Shown here: one piece after another, positions 1-5,678 of the stretch
Layout of the letters: each line of letters opens with the position of its first letter
Position numbering within the stretch: position 1 is the first letter of the stretch
Assembly: GCA_023230985.1 (NCBI GenBank)
Contig: JALNWH010000051.1
Coordinates: 1-12,955, forward strand
Direction of reading: 5' to 3'
Source of the DNA: Bacillota bacterium
GTDB taxonomy: Bacteria; Bacillota; Clostridia; Lutisporales; Lutisporaceae
Length of the DNA stretch: 12,955 nucleotides
The notes under the pieces: model-generated
Told to the model about the DNA's origin: nothing
The model's input: only the letters and a program-made list of their open reading frames with translations
Databases searched by the model: none
Made by a program: the position numbers and the translations under genes

Positions 1-792
1 CATCTCATCTACTAAAAATACAACATGGTGTTCCCTGCCTTTGGACTCAATATATTCTTTTACTTTATTGGCGAATCTTTCAATACTTAAAGAATAATTA
101 TCCTCTGCCTTGTTGTACCAATTGCGGGCTGCTTCTATACTCATTTTGGTTGTATCTGCCAAAGCCTTTACTATATTGTCTTCTTCAAAATAAAAGTCTT
201 CTCTTGCATCAATCCAAGAATTCCCCGCTAACTCTTCAAATCTTCTTTTAAAGTCCTCATAAGAACCTTCCTTCAGCATTTGTGCTTCAAGTTCTGCAAG
301 CCATGGTAGAGAACCGCTAAAACCTTGCATTTCATTGAACACCTTGTTAAATACCTTTACTATTAATTCCTTGTTGGTTTTGGAAACTGAATCAGATTTT
401 GAGTCTATATTAAATAAAATAACATCAGCACTCACATCTCCTGCGGCTTTCATATCTGCTAAAACCGTAGCATCTTCTATCTTATCGTCAAAATAGGATA
501 TGGTATTTTTCCCTTTCACTTCTTTGTTTTCAAGGAGATAGGATAATATCTTTAAGAAATGGGATTTACCAGAACCAAAGAAACCTGAAATCCAAACCCC
601 CATTTTATCTGTATGGGTATTAATCCCCTCCCTGTAGGCATCAAAGAAGGTGGAAAAGTGCCTACCTAACTCTCTTGTAACTACATATTCTTCTAACTCC
701 TGATAGACATTGGCATCATCATCTTGTCCAATTTTTATAACACCCTTTATATCCCTATCAACTTCCTTATGAAACATTTTTCCTAATTTCAT
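1..792 (-). CDS. brxC: BrxC, BREX P-loop ATPase (N-terminal part, cut by left edge)
   Basis: The first 264 codons of a large protein (the family is usually over 1,000 residues) run off the left edge. BrxC is the P-loop ATPase core protein of type 1 BREX, which blocks phage replication and works with a site-specific methylase (PglX). Visible features are the family-typical N-terminus (MKLGKMFHKEVDRDIKGVI), a Walker A loop GFFGSGKS at residues 70-77, and a hydrophobic strand ending in DE (VVFLVDE, about 257-263) that looks like Walker B at the window edge. The ATG at 792 has a GGGGAGGG Shine-Dalgarno 8 nt upstream and begins 16 nt after the brxB stop. Downstream pglX, pglZ and brxL would be expected to the left. 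No break is seen in the visible part. The identification is firm from sequence style and gene order brxA-brxB-brxC. Confidence 0.95.
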   Translation of the reverse strand, partial: MKLGKMFHKEVDRDIKGVIKIGQDDDANVYQELEEYVVTRELGRHFSTFFDAYREGINTHTDKMGVWISGFFGSGKSHFLKILSYLLENKEVKGKNTISYFDDKIEDATVLADMKAAGDVSADVILFNIDSKSDSVSKTNKELIVKVFNKVFNEMQGFSGSLPWLAELEAQMLKEGSYEDFKRRFEELAGNSWIDAREDFYFEEDNIVKALADTTKMSIEAARNWYNKAEDNYSLSIERFANKVKEYIESKGREHHVVFLVDEM

Positions 793-808
793 AGTTTGAT
801 TCCCTCCC

Positions 809-1390
809 CTATCTCTCTACTAATTTAAAGGCCCTATAATAGTTTCGGTCAGAAATTTCGTCAAATAAATGTAAGTCTTGTCCTGAGTAAGTTCCAGGAT
901 AAAACATGATTAAAGGCACGTGGTCTATGACAGAATGTAGGACATTTAAAACAGTATGGGATCTTATAATTGGCCATATCTTCCCTACACCAGTTAAAAA
1001 AACAATATCATTCTTTTCTACTCTTTCTCTGATATGGTCTACAATTAAATCATTTTTCTGAGTAAGCCTTAAAGTGTTCTTTATAGGCCTAAGGATGGCA
1101 TCTGTGCCCTTTTCCCTCTCCATATCAAATACTTTCTGCAAATATCTCTTGCCTTCTAATATATCAATCATTATTTCATATAGGTCAAATTCCCTAATAG
1201 AAATATCAATGCCCTCGTTGTTTATTTTCTGTTTTAAGAAATTTATATGTTCCCTAACAATAGTTTCATCTCTAGCATCATAGTCAAAAATATAATATCC
1301 TATTTCATTTCCTAATCCCTTGTTTTCCCTAAATCTACTATCAGTAAGGATAGGCAAAATCTCATCAAGTCTTTCATATATGGTTTTCAC
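809..1390 (-). CDS. brxB: BrxB, BREX protein (DUF1788 family)
   Basis: A 193-residue protein with the hallmarks of BrxB/DUF1788: an N-terminal helical segment beginning KTIYERLDEILP, a central IFDYDARDE stretch, and the conserved C-terminal part with FLTGVGKIWPIIRSHTVLN followed by PLIMFYPGTYSGQDL and a terminal RAFKLVER. Length is normal for the family. BrxB is a core component of type 1 BREX phage defence; its biochemical role is not settled. The start is GTG at 1390, directly after the brxA stop codon with no gap, and a GGGAGG ribosome site lies 7 nt upstream inside the brxA 3' end, so translation is probably coupled. It is the middle gene of the brxABC operon. Confidence 0.95.
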   Translation of the reverse strand: MKTIYERLDEILPILTDSRFRENKGLGNEIGYYIFDYDARDETIVREHINFLKQKINNEGIDISIREFDLYEIMIDILEGKRYLQKVFDMEREKGTDAILRPIKNTLRLTQKNDLIVDHIRERVEKNDIVFLTGVGKIWPIIRSHTVLNVLHSVIDHVPLIMFYPGTYSGQDLHLFDEISDRNYYRAFKLVER

Positions 1391-1987
1391 TTATAACCCT
1401 CCCAACATAGCCTTAAGATATATACCATCACCCTTTTTATTTAGGTAATCTACTAATTCTTCTTCCATTAGAGGTCTAGTTATTTCAATGTCCTTATTGC
1501 TTTTCTTAACAAATCCCGCTTCAGTCAATATTCTTTTGTAGACCTGTTTTAGTTTATAAAAGGTGTAATCTTTCCATCCTGCAACCTGCTGACTTTGCTC
1601 TGCTTTTCTATGAAAGAAAATAGCAAAGTCCTTATCTGTGATTAAATAGTCTTTAACAAGATACTTGTCCCTATATACTTCCTGCATAAACTCAAAGAAA
1701 AGCCTGTCTGTTTTCAAAATAGAGTATAGGGCTATCTGCTTACTTGTCTCAAGATCACCCTTTACCAACTTATTAAGTAAAACTTCATCTAAGGCCTCCA
1801 ACCTTTCCGTGATAGTTGAAGCAATTTCCCTAATTCTGTTCTCTGAATTTAATGAAAATATATTTTCATCTAATGCTTTTTGTCTTATATTATTTAAGTC
1901 AATCCCTTGTAAACAAAGGCTTGAAGCCTTCTTCAATTCTAAATAAAGATAGGATCTTGCTTTTATTGTTGACCTATATTCTAACAT
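1391..1987 (-). CDS. brxA: BrxA, BREX protein (DUF1819 family)
   Basis: A 198-residue protein of the BrxA/DUF1819 family, a small all-helical (NusB-like) DNA-binding component of type 1 BREX. The N-terminus MLEYRSTIKARSYLYLELKKA is family-typical, and the sequence continues with a long helical body and a C-terminal winged-helix-like segment containing AGFVKKSNKDIEITRPLM. The frame is open further upstream to a TTG at 2056, but no ribosome site precedes that TTG. An extended -10 promoter lies inside the extra 23 codons (2034-2042), and a GAGGTGAT Shine-Dalgarno (2005-1998) precedes the ATG at 1987, so this start is preferred. First gene of the BREX operon; brxB follows with zero spacing. Confidence 0.93.
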   Translation of the reverse strand: MLEYRSTIKARSYLYLELKKASSLCLQGIDLNNIRQKALDENIFSLNSENRIREIASTITERLEALDEVLLNKLVKGDLETSKQIALYSILKTDRLFFEFMQEVYRDKYLVKDYLITDKDFAIFFHRKAEQSQQVAGWKDYTFYKLKQVYKRILTEAGFVKKSNKDIEITRPLMEEELVDYLNKKGDGIYLKAMLGGL

Positions 1988-2033
1988 ATCTAACAATATC
2001 ACCTCTTCTTCGTGGCCATTTTCATTTATAAAC

Positions 2034-2042
2034 ATTATACCA
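2034..2042 (-). promoter_or_regulatory. Extended -10 promoter for the BREX operon
   Basis: The minus strand reads TGG TATAAT here, an extended -10 (TGnTATAAT) with no good -35 element. Transcription would begin near 2027, giving a leader of about 40 nt that contains the GAGGTGAT ribosome site for the brxA ATG at 1987. No other convincing minus-strand promoter is seen between 2057 and 2400. Confidence 0.6.
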
Positions 2043-2164
2043 TTGTTTGAATCCAAATGCAGGAAAAAATAAAATTTACTTATAGATTAATTATTCGCAT
2101 TAGATTTATCCTTTAGAACTGTTATTGACCAATTAGCCCAATTTAAAATCATTAAGATTTTTTA

Positions 2165-2442
2165 TCTATTTTATTCATTTTATTTATCTCTTTTTCTTAT
2201 TAAATCTATTTTATTTATCTAAATAGACTTTATACAAGCCAAATTTTCTAGTTTTATTAGGAGGATATCGAAAATTGGACATAAAAAATACCCATTTTGT
2301 AGTTGAAGATGAAATGGATATTTTAAATAAGTCTATTTTAGCCGATTTATATTGATTTAGACCTATATTAAGCCTTTGCGATTATATATCAATTTTTTTC
2401 TATTTCTTTTGATTTCTTTCTTTTTATTTATTTTATTTATAG
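2165..2442. repeat. T-rich direct repeats, possible DNA unwinding element
   Basis: The 13-mer ATTTTATTTATCT occurs exactly at 2177-2189 and 2208-2220. An 11/13 match (ATTTTATTTATAG) lies at 2430-2442, and a partial copy lies at 2165-2178. The plus strand is extremely T-rich here. Inside the block, CTAAATAGACTT (2219-2230) and AAGTCTATTTTAG (2328-2340) form a long-range inverted repeat. AT-rich 13-mer-like repeats next to tandem repeats (2615-2738) are the usual layout of an iteron-type replication origin, but no DnaA box was recognised and low-complexity drift is possible. Confidence 0.4.
2275..2355 (+). CDS. Possible 26-aa small protein
   Basis: A short plus-strand frame from TTG at 2275 to TGA at 2355, preceded by TTAGGAGG with 10 nt spacing. 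The peptide is acidic, begins MDIKNTHFVVEDEMD and ends in ILADLY, and its composition looks more protein-like than the surrounding T-rich DNA. It lies within the arms of the inverted repeat at 2219-2340. No clear promoter was found and no family is recognised. It may be real, a remnant of a longer gene, or chance. Confidence 0.25.
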   Translation: MDIKNTHFVVEDEMDILNKSILADLY

Positions 2443-2491
2443 TATGGATATACTCTATAGGGATTTTTTCCGGCACGAATTTAATAATTAG

Positions 2492-2509
2492 GAAAATAAG
2501 CGTATTTTC
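2492..2509. other. Perfect 7-bp hairpin in the spacer
   Basis: GAAAATA (2492-2498) and TATTTTC (2503-2509) are complementary arms around a 4-base loop, with TTAG on both flanks. It is not followed by a U-run on either strand, so it does not look like a terminator. A protein binding site or structural element of the putative origin is possible. Confidence 0.25.
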
Positions 2510-2614
2510 TTAGGATTAGTAAGTGCTTTTCCAGTTCATGCCTTCATGGTGTAAGAGATTAACAACCGCTAATGGCAGTCCCTAACAATTAATACCTAAT
2601 AATAATCAATATGA

Positions 2615-2738
2615 ATGGTTATTAACTGTTATTAACCATTGTTGAACAGGTTTATAATACACTTATCAAAGTTTAATAATGGTCAACAACTATTATTATT
2701 GGCCAATACTGGTTCTCATTGGTTATTACTGATTATTA
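2615..2738. repeat. Degenerate 20-bp tandem repeats (iteron-like)
   Basis: Three head-to-tail 20-bp units begin at 2679 (ATGGTCAACAACTATTATTA), 2699 (TTGGCCAATACTGGTTCTCA) and 2719 (TTGGTTATTACTGATTATTA). A fourth related unit, ATGGTTATTAACTGTTATTA, is at 2615-2634. The shared core is (A/T)TGGTYAnnAACTnnTTATTA, with the first and last units closest to each other. The 20-bp phase puts each unit about two helical turns from the next, as expected for a protein-binding array: replication iterons, or a partition centromere for the nearby ParR. Divergence between units is high, so the call is moderate. Confidence 0.4.
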
Positions 2739-2903
2739 TTTATTTTGCCGTATGATTGCCTTTACTGATTCAATAAACAGGACTACTGCTATATAAAATA
2801 TTATCAAAGATTTTATTCCCAAAATATTATAAAGTTCTATGGAGGCAATTACTATAAATCCTACTGAAACAATAAATATTATGATTAAATTTTTGAAAAA
2901 ATA
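2736..2903 (-). pseudogene. Two-helix membrane protein frame without a start codon
   Basis: The minus strand holds 55 open codons ending in TAA at 2736. They encode two strongly hydrophobic segments (NLIIIFIVSVGFIVIAS and SLIIFYIAVVLFIESV) separated by a short loop and ending in KAIIRQNK, which looks like a real small membrane protein. No ATG, GTG or TTG occurs in its first part. A GGGGGTGAT ribosome site sits at its very beginning, and an ATG at 2920 in another frame could reach it only by a frameshift at the T6 run near 2899-2904. It may be a frameshifted relic or use an unusual start. Its 3' end overlaps the last 20-bp tandem repeat. Confidence 0.3.
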
Positions 2904-2924
2904 TCACCCCCTACAATCATATTT

Positions 2925-2975
2925 TTAAGTTGATGTCGCTATTTTTACGATATGAACCCACTTTAAATCTTTCAT
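2925..2975 (-). CDS. Possible 16-aa peptide coupled to the frame before it
   Basis: A minus-strand frame beginning with an ATG that overlaps the stop of the preceding 26-aa frame (ATGA), a usual sign of translational coupling. The peptide is MKDLKWVHIVKIATST. Too short to assign. It is listed because it is the third member of a run of tiny overlapping frames; it could equally be chance. Confidence 0.2.
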   Translation of the reverse strand: MKDLKWVHIVKIATST

Positions 2976-3052
2976 GGCCATTTTACCGTAATCCTACAAT
3001 CCTTTTCTGATACATTAACTAATATTCTTCCCCTGTATAAAGATTGAACCAT
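2972..3052 (-). CDS. Possible 26-aa small protein
   Basis: A minus-strand frame from ATG at 3052 to TGA at 2972, preceded by TTGGAGGG with 5 nt spacing, an excellent ribosome site. The basic peptide begins MVQSLYRGRILVNVSEKD and ends in TVKWP. It overlaps the last 34 nt of the 43-aa frame in another reading frame, as in compact phage or plasmid operons. No family is recognised. Confidence 0.35.
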   Translation of the reverse strand: MVQSLYRGRILVNVSEKDCRITVKWP

Positions 3053-3150
3053 AAAACCCTCCAATATTTTAAGTGGCTTGGTATCGTCTGTCCGTTTGGA
3101 AATACTAACATTTTATCCTTTTCTAATAACCATTTTTCTATTTTACCCAT
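3019..3150 (-). CDS. Small hypothetical protein, 43 aa
   Basis: A minus-strand frame from ATG at 3150 to TAG at 3019, preceded by AAGGAAAAGGGG. The product begins MGKIEKWLLEKDKMLVFPNG, is tryptophan- and lysine-rich and soluble, and has ordinary amino-acid composition. An extended -10 sequence (3165-3173) lies immediately upstream. It follows parR after a hairpin and could be a separate transcript. No function can be assigned from sequence. Confidence 0.45.
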   Translation of the reverse strand: MGKIEKWLLEKDKMLVFPNGQTIPSHLKYWRVLWFNLYTGEEY

Positions 3151-3164
3151 CCCCTTTTCCTTAA

Positions 3165-3173
3165 ATTATATCA
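3165..3173 (-). promoter_or_regulatory. Extended -10 promoter before the small-frame cluster
   Basis: The minus strand reads TGA TATAAT (TGnTATAAT form). No good -35 is seen. The predicted start near 3158 leaves a leader of only about 8 nt before the ATG at 3150, so the transcript would be nearly leaderless. It lies between the parR hairpin and the 43-aa frame. Confidence 0.4.
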
Positions 3174-3206
3174 TGGGCCTTATTAATTTTCCGCTATAAA
3201 ATGGAA

Positions 3207-3233
3207 GAAACTGGCCAACTAATGACCAGTTTC
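3207..3233 (-). terminator. Hairpin at the 3' end of parMR
   Basis: GAAACTGG and CCAGTTTC form an 8-bp stem around an 11-base loop. On the minus strand the stem begins at the parR stop codon and is followed by TCTTCCATTTT, a weak U-rich tail. This is probably the terminator of the parMR transcript, though it could instead stabilise its 3' end. Confidence 0.5.
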
Positions 3234-3519
3234 ACATACAATCAAAGATTTGGAATACCTCATCAGGTATTTGGCTTTCTTCTGTAATGTTGCAATTATC
3301 TGCAGTAAAGTTCATTTCCCTTATAACTTCTCTAAGTGCATTTTTAATTCTTTTTAATTCACCTTCTCCCAGATTGATATTTTCATAAGCAAGAACTGCC
3401 TGTATTATATAGGCTGTCTTCTGTCTTTTTGTCCTGATAATATTATAGGCAGTCGAATCTTCTTCTCTTTCTAGGTTAAAGGATAAATTCAATCTTCTGA
3501 TTTCATCCAAAAATATCAC
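3232..3519 (-). CDS. parR: ParR-like ribbon-helix-helix partition adaptor
   Basis: A 95-residue protein immediately after parM. ParR-type proteins bind a centromere (parC) through an N-terminal ribbon-helix-helix fold and cap the ParM filament with their C-terminus, so that plasmid copies are pushed apart. The N-terminal pattern LNLSFNLEREEDSTAYNIIR followed by a helix with KRQKTAYIIQAVLAYE fits such a fold (strand at about 11-16, helices at about 20-48); the C-terminus is acidic and variable, as usual. Its GTG start overlaps the parM stop (GTGA), so the two are co-translated. A TTG three codons later (3510) is better spaced from AGGTGAT and could be the real start. The assignment rests on fold-like pattern and position more than on direct recognition. 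Confidence 0.7.
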   Translation of the reverse strand: MIFLDEIRRLNLSFNLEREEDSTAYNIIRTKRQKTAYIIQAVLAYENINLGEGELKRIKNALREVIREMNFTADNCNITEESQIPDEVFQIFDCM

Positions 3520-4433
3520 CTGCTCTTAATAATAGCCTGTTTTGCCAGAAGTTCATAGCCTCTTACATTTGCATAGTTATCTAGGAACTCTACATACCCT
3601 ACCTTAGCATTATTTTCAATATATCTTTGTAAAAGAAGTGAGCCTCCACCTACAAATATGGTTGGATTAATTTTCATCTCGAATCCATACTCCTTCAATT
3701 TATCTAGTAATTCTTCTACATATGATTGGGTCTTATCTTCAATTAGGGCTTTAATACTTTCATTTTGAAAAAAAGAAATACTTTCCCCTAGTATTGTATC
3801 CTCAATTTGCTCCTCTTGAATTTCTATACCTAGTGTCAATATTTCCTGTTTTATGAAATTTAATAAGGTCACAATCCCCGTAGGTAAACTTATACAGGAT
3901 TTAATATTTAAAATCCCTTTTTCTATAGTGAAAACATCGATGGTATAGCCACCTATATCTACCAGATTAAGCCTTGAAAGGCCTTTATAGTGGTTAAAGT
4001 GAGGCATTATGGCTGCATATCCCTGGGGATACACATGTGCATCTGTTATTGATATTTCATACATCCTCCCTGCGAAGATAAACCTTATATTGTCCCGTAT
4101 AAAATACCTTCTAAATTCATCCTTTTGCCTGCCATAGTGTATAATAGGCAAACCGCATGCTAGAATAATTTCCCTCTTTTTAGCACCCTGGTAATTCTTT
4201 TCTAAAATTTCCGCTATTGTAGGTAATGTTAGAATAAAAAAGTTATCATTTAGAGTCTTATCAGTCATCACAGGAAATCTTTCTCCTAAAATAGAGTAAT
4301 ATTTACCCTCATATTCTAATAACTTTTCATTTATAATGGGTTGGGTATTTGATACTGTAAACCCCGAATTATACTGACTTATGATATTTTTTATTGCTTT
4401 ATTTCCATGGTCTATTGCAATTATATAGTCCAT
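3516..4433 (-). CDS. parM: ParM/StbA-family actin-like partition ATPase
   Basis: A 305-residue actin-like protein. ParM assembles into dynamic filaments that segregate low-copy plasmids, linked to DNA by ParR. The actin ATPase motifs are visible: phosphate-1 loop AIDHGNKAIKN (residues 6-16, Asp8 and Lys15), phosphate-2 loop NLVDIGGYTIDVF (156-168, Asp159 and Asp166), and adenosine motif IFVGGGSLLL (259-268). The C-terminal YANVRGYELLAK is typical of the ParM/StbA group. Length is normal (about 300-350). The ATG at 4433 follows AGGAGGG with 8 nt spacing. It overlaps parR by 4 nt. A promoter-like sequence, a long hairpin and a small leader frame lie upstream and may form the autoregulated operator/centromere. 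It implies that this DNA is, or derives from, a low-copy plasmid or an element with an extrachromosomal phase. Confidence 0.9.
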   Translation of the reverse strand: MDYIIAIDHGNKAIKNIISQYNSGFTVSNTQPIINEKLLEYEGKYYSILGERFPVMTDKTLNDNFFILTLPTIAEILEKNYQGAKKREIILACGLPIIHYGRQKDEFRRYFIRDNIRFIFAGRMYEISITDAHVYPQGYAAIMPHFNHYKGLSRLNLVDIGGYTIDVFTIEKGILNIKSCISLPTGIVTLLNFIKQEILTLGIEIQEEQIEDTILGESISFFQNESIKALIEDKTQSYVEELLDKLKEYGFEMKINPTIFVGGGSLLLQRYIENNAKVGYVEFLDNYANVRGYELLAKQAIIKSR

Positions 4434-4510
4434 ATACTCTCCCTCCTATTCTTTGATAAATGGTTCCCCACAAGAACTATAATTTTATAATAGTTCCTGC
4501 AGGGTTCCAT
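4421..4510 (-). CDS. Possible 29-aa leader peptide of parM
   Basis: A minus-strand frame from ATG at 4510 to TAA at 4421, preceded by AAAGGAGGTGA, a near-perfect complement of the 16S rRNA tail, with a rather long gap (11 nt) to the ATG. The peptide begins MEPCRNYYKIIVLVGN. Its end overlaps the parM start by 13 nt in another frame, so its translation would open or block parM. The ribosome site also lies in a short hairpin (AGGT/ACCT), and GAACTAT/ATAGTTC forms another inside the frame. It could be a leader peptide or a chance frame in a structured operator. Confidence 0.3.
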   Translation of the reverse strand: MEPCRNYYKIIVLVGNHLSKNRRESIWTI

Positions 4511-4546
4511 GTAAAAAGGTGTCACCTCCTTTAGTAATTACAGTAT

Positions 4547-4576
4547 TTTATATCCTCCCTTCTTTTGTAATAACAA
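4547..4576 (-). promoter_or_regulatory. Probable promoter of parMR
   Basis: On the minus strand TTGTTA (4576-4571), an 18-base spacer and TATAAA (4552-4547). The leader to parM would be about 105 nt and carries an AAAGGAGGTGA site and two hairpins. It is placed right next to the long hairpin at 4579-4623, so a protein bound there would control it. Confidence 0.45.
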
Positions 4577-4578
4577 AG

Positions 4579-4623
4579 GGGAAAAATGTTGCGAGTGTTT
4601 TAGCATCGCAATTCATTTTTCCC
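4579..4623. repeat. Long inverted repeat upstream of the parM promoter
   Basis: GGGAAAAATGTTGCGA (4579-4594) pairs with TCGCAA (4606-4611) and CATTTTTCCC (4614-4623). This gives 16 bp with a 2-base bulge and an 11-base loop. Neither side has a U-run, so it is not a standard terminator. Its position abutting the parM promoter makes it a candidate for part of the parC centromere or another protein-bound cruciform; a transfer or single-strand origin is also possible. Confidence 0.5.
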
Positions 4624-4724
4624 ACACTGTCTAAAGTAAATTGATTTTCCATGATACACTTGAACAAAAGATCTTTAACTCCTTGTTTTTATTCTTGGTT
4701 TTTGATTGTTTTTATCTTTTCCAA

Positions 4725-4840
4725 AAAGAAAAAACCCCTGCACTGTTTTCCGGATTATCTGCCCAAGGCATCACTACAAAAACAAAACTACAGGGGTTTA
4801 TCTACTTTATATATTAAATTTGAAAGGAGACTTGTTGCCT
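4725..4840 (-). ncRNA. Candidate small RNA with long-loop terminator stem
   Basis: On the minus strand an extended -10 promoter (TGC TATAAT, 4851-4843) is followed by about 40 unstructured nt. A 9-bp stem then has arms at 4791-4799 and 4732-4740 (AAACCCCTG/CAGGGGTTT) and runs into TTTTTTCTTTTT. The 50-nt loop holds a smaller TGCC/GGCA hairpin. That is the layout of a free-standing RNA of roughly 110 nt ending at an intrinsic terminator. No protein frame with a ribosome site overlaps it. The family is unknown; an antisense or copy-control RNA of the element is one possibility. Confidence 0.4.
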
Positions 4841-4895
4841 ATATTATAGCATGCACTTGAGATAAATGGAGCCCTAGAAATTTACATATTTAATG

Positions 4896-4924
4896 TTGAT
4901 ATCCGCTTATTCATGTGCTAGGAT
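4896..4924 (+). promoter_or_regulatory. Sigma-A-type promoter for the 225-aa gene
   Basis: TTGATA, a 17-base spacer and TAGGAT on the plus strand. It starts transcription near 4931, downstream of the first ATG of the longest frame, which supports a start at 4953. A second plus-strand candidate lies upstream (TTGAAA 4820-4825, 16 bases, TATTAT 4842-4847), back to back with the promoter of the candidate RNA. Confidence 0.5.
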
Positions 4925-4952
4925 GATGTACACTATAAAAATTTTAGGGGGT

Positions 4953-5630
4953 ATGCCTTTGCTATTTCCAGTAGATTTAAAAGATTTGCAAAATGCTATA
5001 CTTAAGAGCCAACTGACTGAAAAGGATTATGATTCTCAGGATTTCTTTATCCTAAAAACTTGCTTTACCCTGCTAACTTCCATGCAAGATTTGATAAATC
5101 ACATAGAAGTTGGAGGGGGATTCTATATTGAAAGCGAAAAGGATTGGGCCCGATTTGTAAGAACTTATAACAAGTCCTATAAGAGTGTTAAAAGAATCTT
5201 TAACCGGTATTTGAAGTGGCTAGAAATTGACAAGTGGGATCAGGAGGAGTTGGTTACTACCATATTAAAGATTGCTGAGTTCATAAAATCAGGCTTTTAC
5301 GATAATCAGGATGAAATTGTTTATTTTTACGCTGTTATCCTTAGCGGCAAGATTTTAACATCCATCTTTTACTACAATTATCTTATTAATGAAGCCTGTG
5401 ACAGAAAGATAAATTCACCTGAAAGCCTTTTTAACACTAGAAAAAATCTGTCTTCCATCAAGGACGAAAGGCTATGGATTGAAGAAACCTACAATCAGTT
5501 GAAAGACAAGGAGGAAGATGAGGTCCCTGAGGAATTAAAAGAGAGCCTGTTTGCCCTTTGGGATCGGACTTTTAAATTTCTTCAGGAATTAGAAGATACC
5601 TTTGGTAAACCCAAAACTATTAAAAATTGA
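4953..5630 (+). CDS. Hypothetical protein, 225 aa, convergent to the primase-helicase
   Basis: The only sizeable plus-strand gene fully inside the window. The soluble product begins MPLLFPVDLKDLQNAILKS, is predicted mostly helical, has a central cluster of basic and aromatic residues (RTYNKSYKSVKRIFNRYLKW) and ends with an acidic tail (KDKEEDEVPEELKE). No signal peptide, membrane segment, metal-binding or nucleotide-binding motif is seen. The frame is open back to ATG 4893, but the promoter lies inside that extension. GGGGG immediately before 4953 suits either this ATG or the TTG at 4959. It ends at a terminator shared with the primase-helicase gene. No family is recognised; context suggests an accessory function of the mobile element. 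Confidence 0.75.
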   Translation: MPLLFPVDLKDLQNAILKSQLTEKDYDSQDFFILKTCFTLLTSMQDLINHIEVGGGFYIESEKDWARFVRTYNKSYKSVKRIFNRYLKWLEIDKWDQEELVTTILKIAEFIKSGFYDNQDEIVYFYAVILSGKILTSIFYYNYLINEACDRKINSPESLFNTRKNLSSIKDERLWIEETYNQLKDKEEDEVPEELKESLFALWDRTFKFLQELEDTFGKPKTIKN

Positions 5631-5631
5631 A

Positions 5632-5658
5632 ATAGTCCCCATGGGGCTTGGGGACTAT
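5632..5658. terminator. Bidirectional terminator between convergent genes
   Basis: ATAGTCCCC (5632-5640) and GGGGACTAT (5650-5658) form a perfect 9-bp stem with a 9-base loop, directly after the TGA of the plus-strand gene and 21 nt beyond the stop of the minus-strand gene. The tails are ATTAATTT on the plus strand and TTCAATTTTTAA on the minus strand, so both transcripts can end here. Confidence 0.75.
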
Positions 5659-5678
5659 ATTAATTTCAAGTAATCATA

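Noticed and set aside
2599..2745. CRISPR array
   Set aside because: The repeats are degenerate, directly adjacent and 20 bp apart with no unique spacers; no cas gene is present.
4434..4510. tRNA gene suggested by GGTTC-like stretches near 4463 and 4504
   Set aside because: No cloverleaf, acceptor stem or anticodon arm can be drawn; the stretches are a direct repeat, not a T-loop.
4651..4860. A 69-codon plus-strand frame (MIHLNKRSLTPC...)
   Set aside because: No ribosome site, low-complexity composition, and it runs antisense through the candidate small RNA and its terminator stem.
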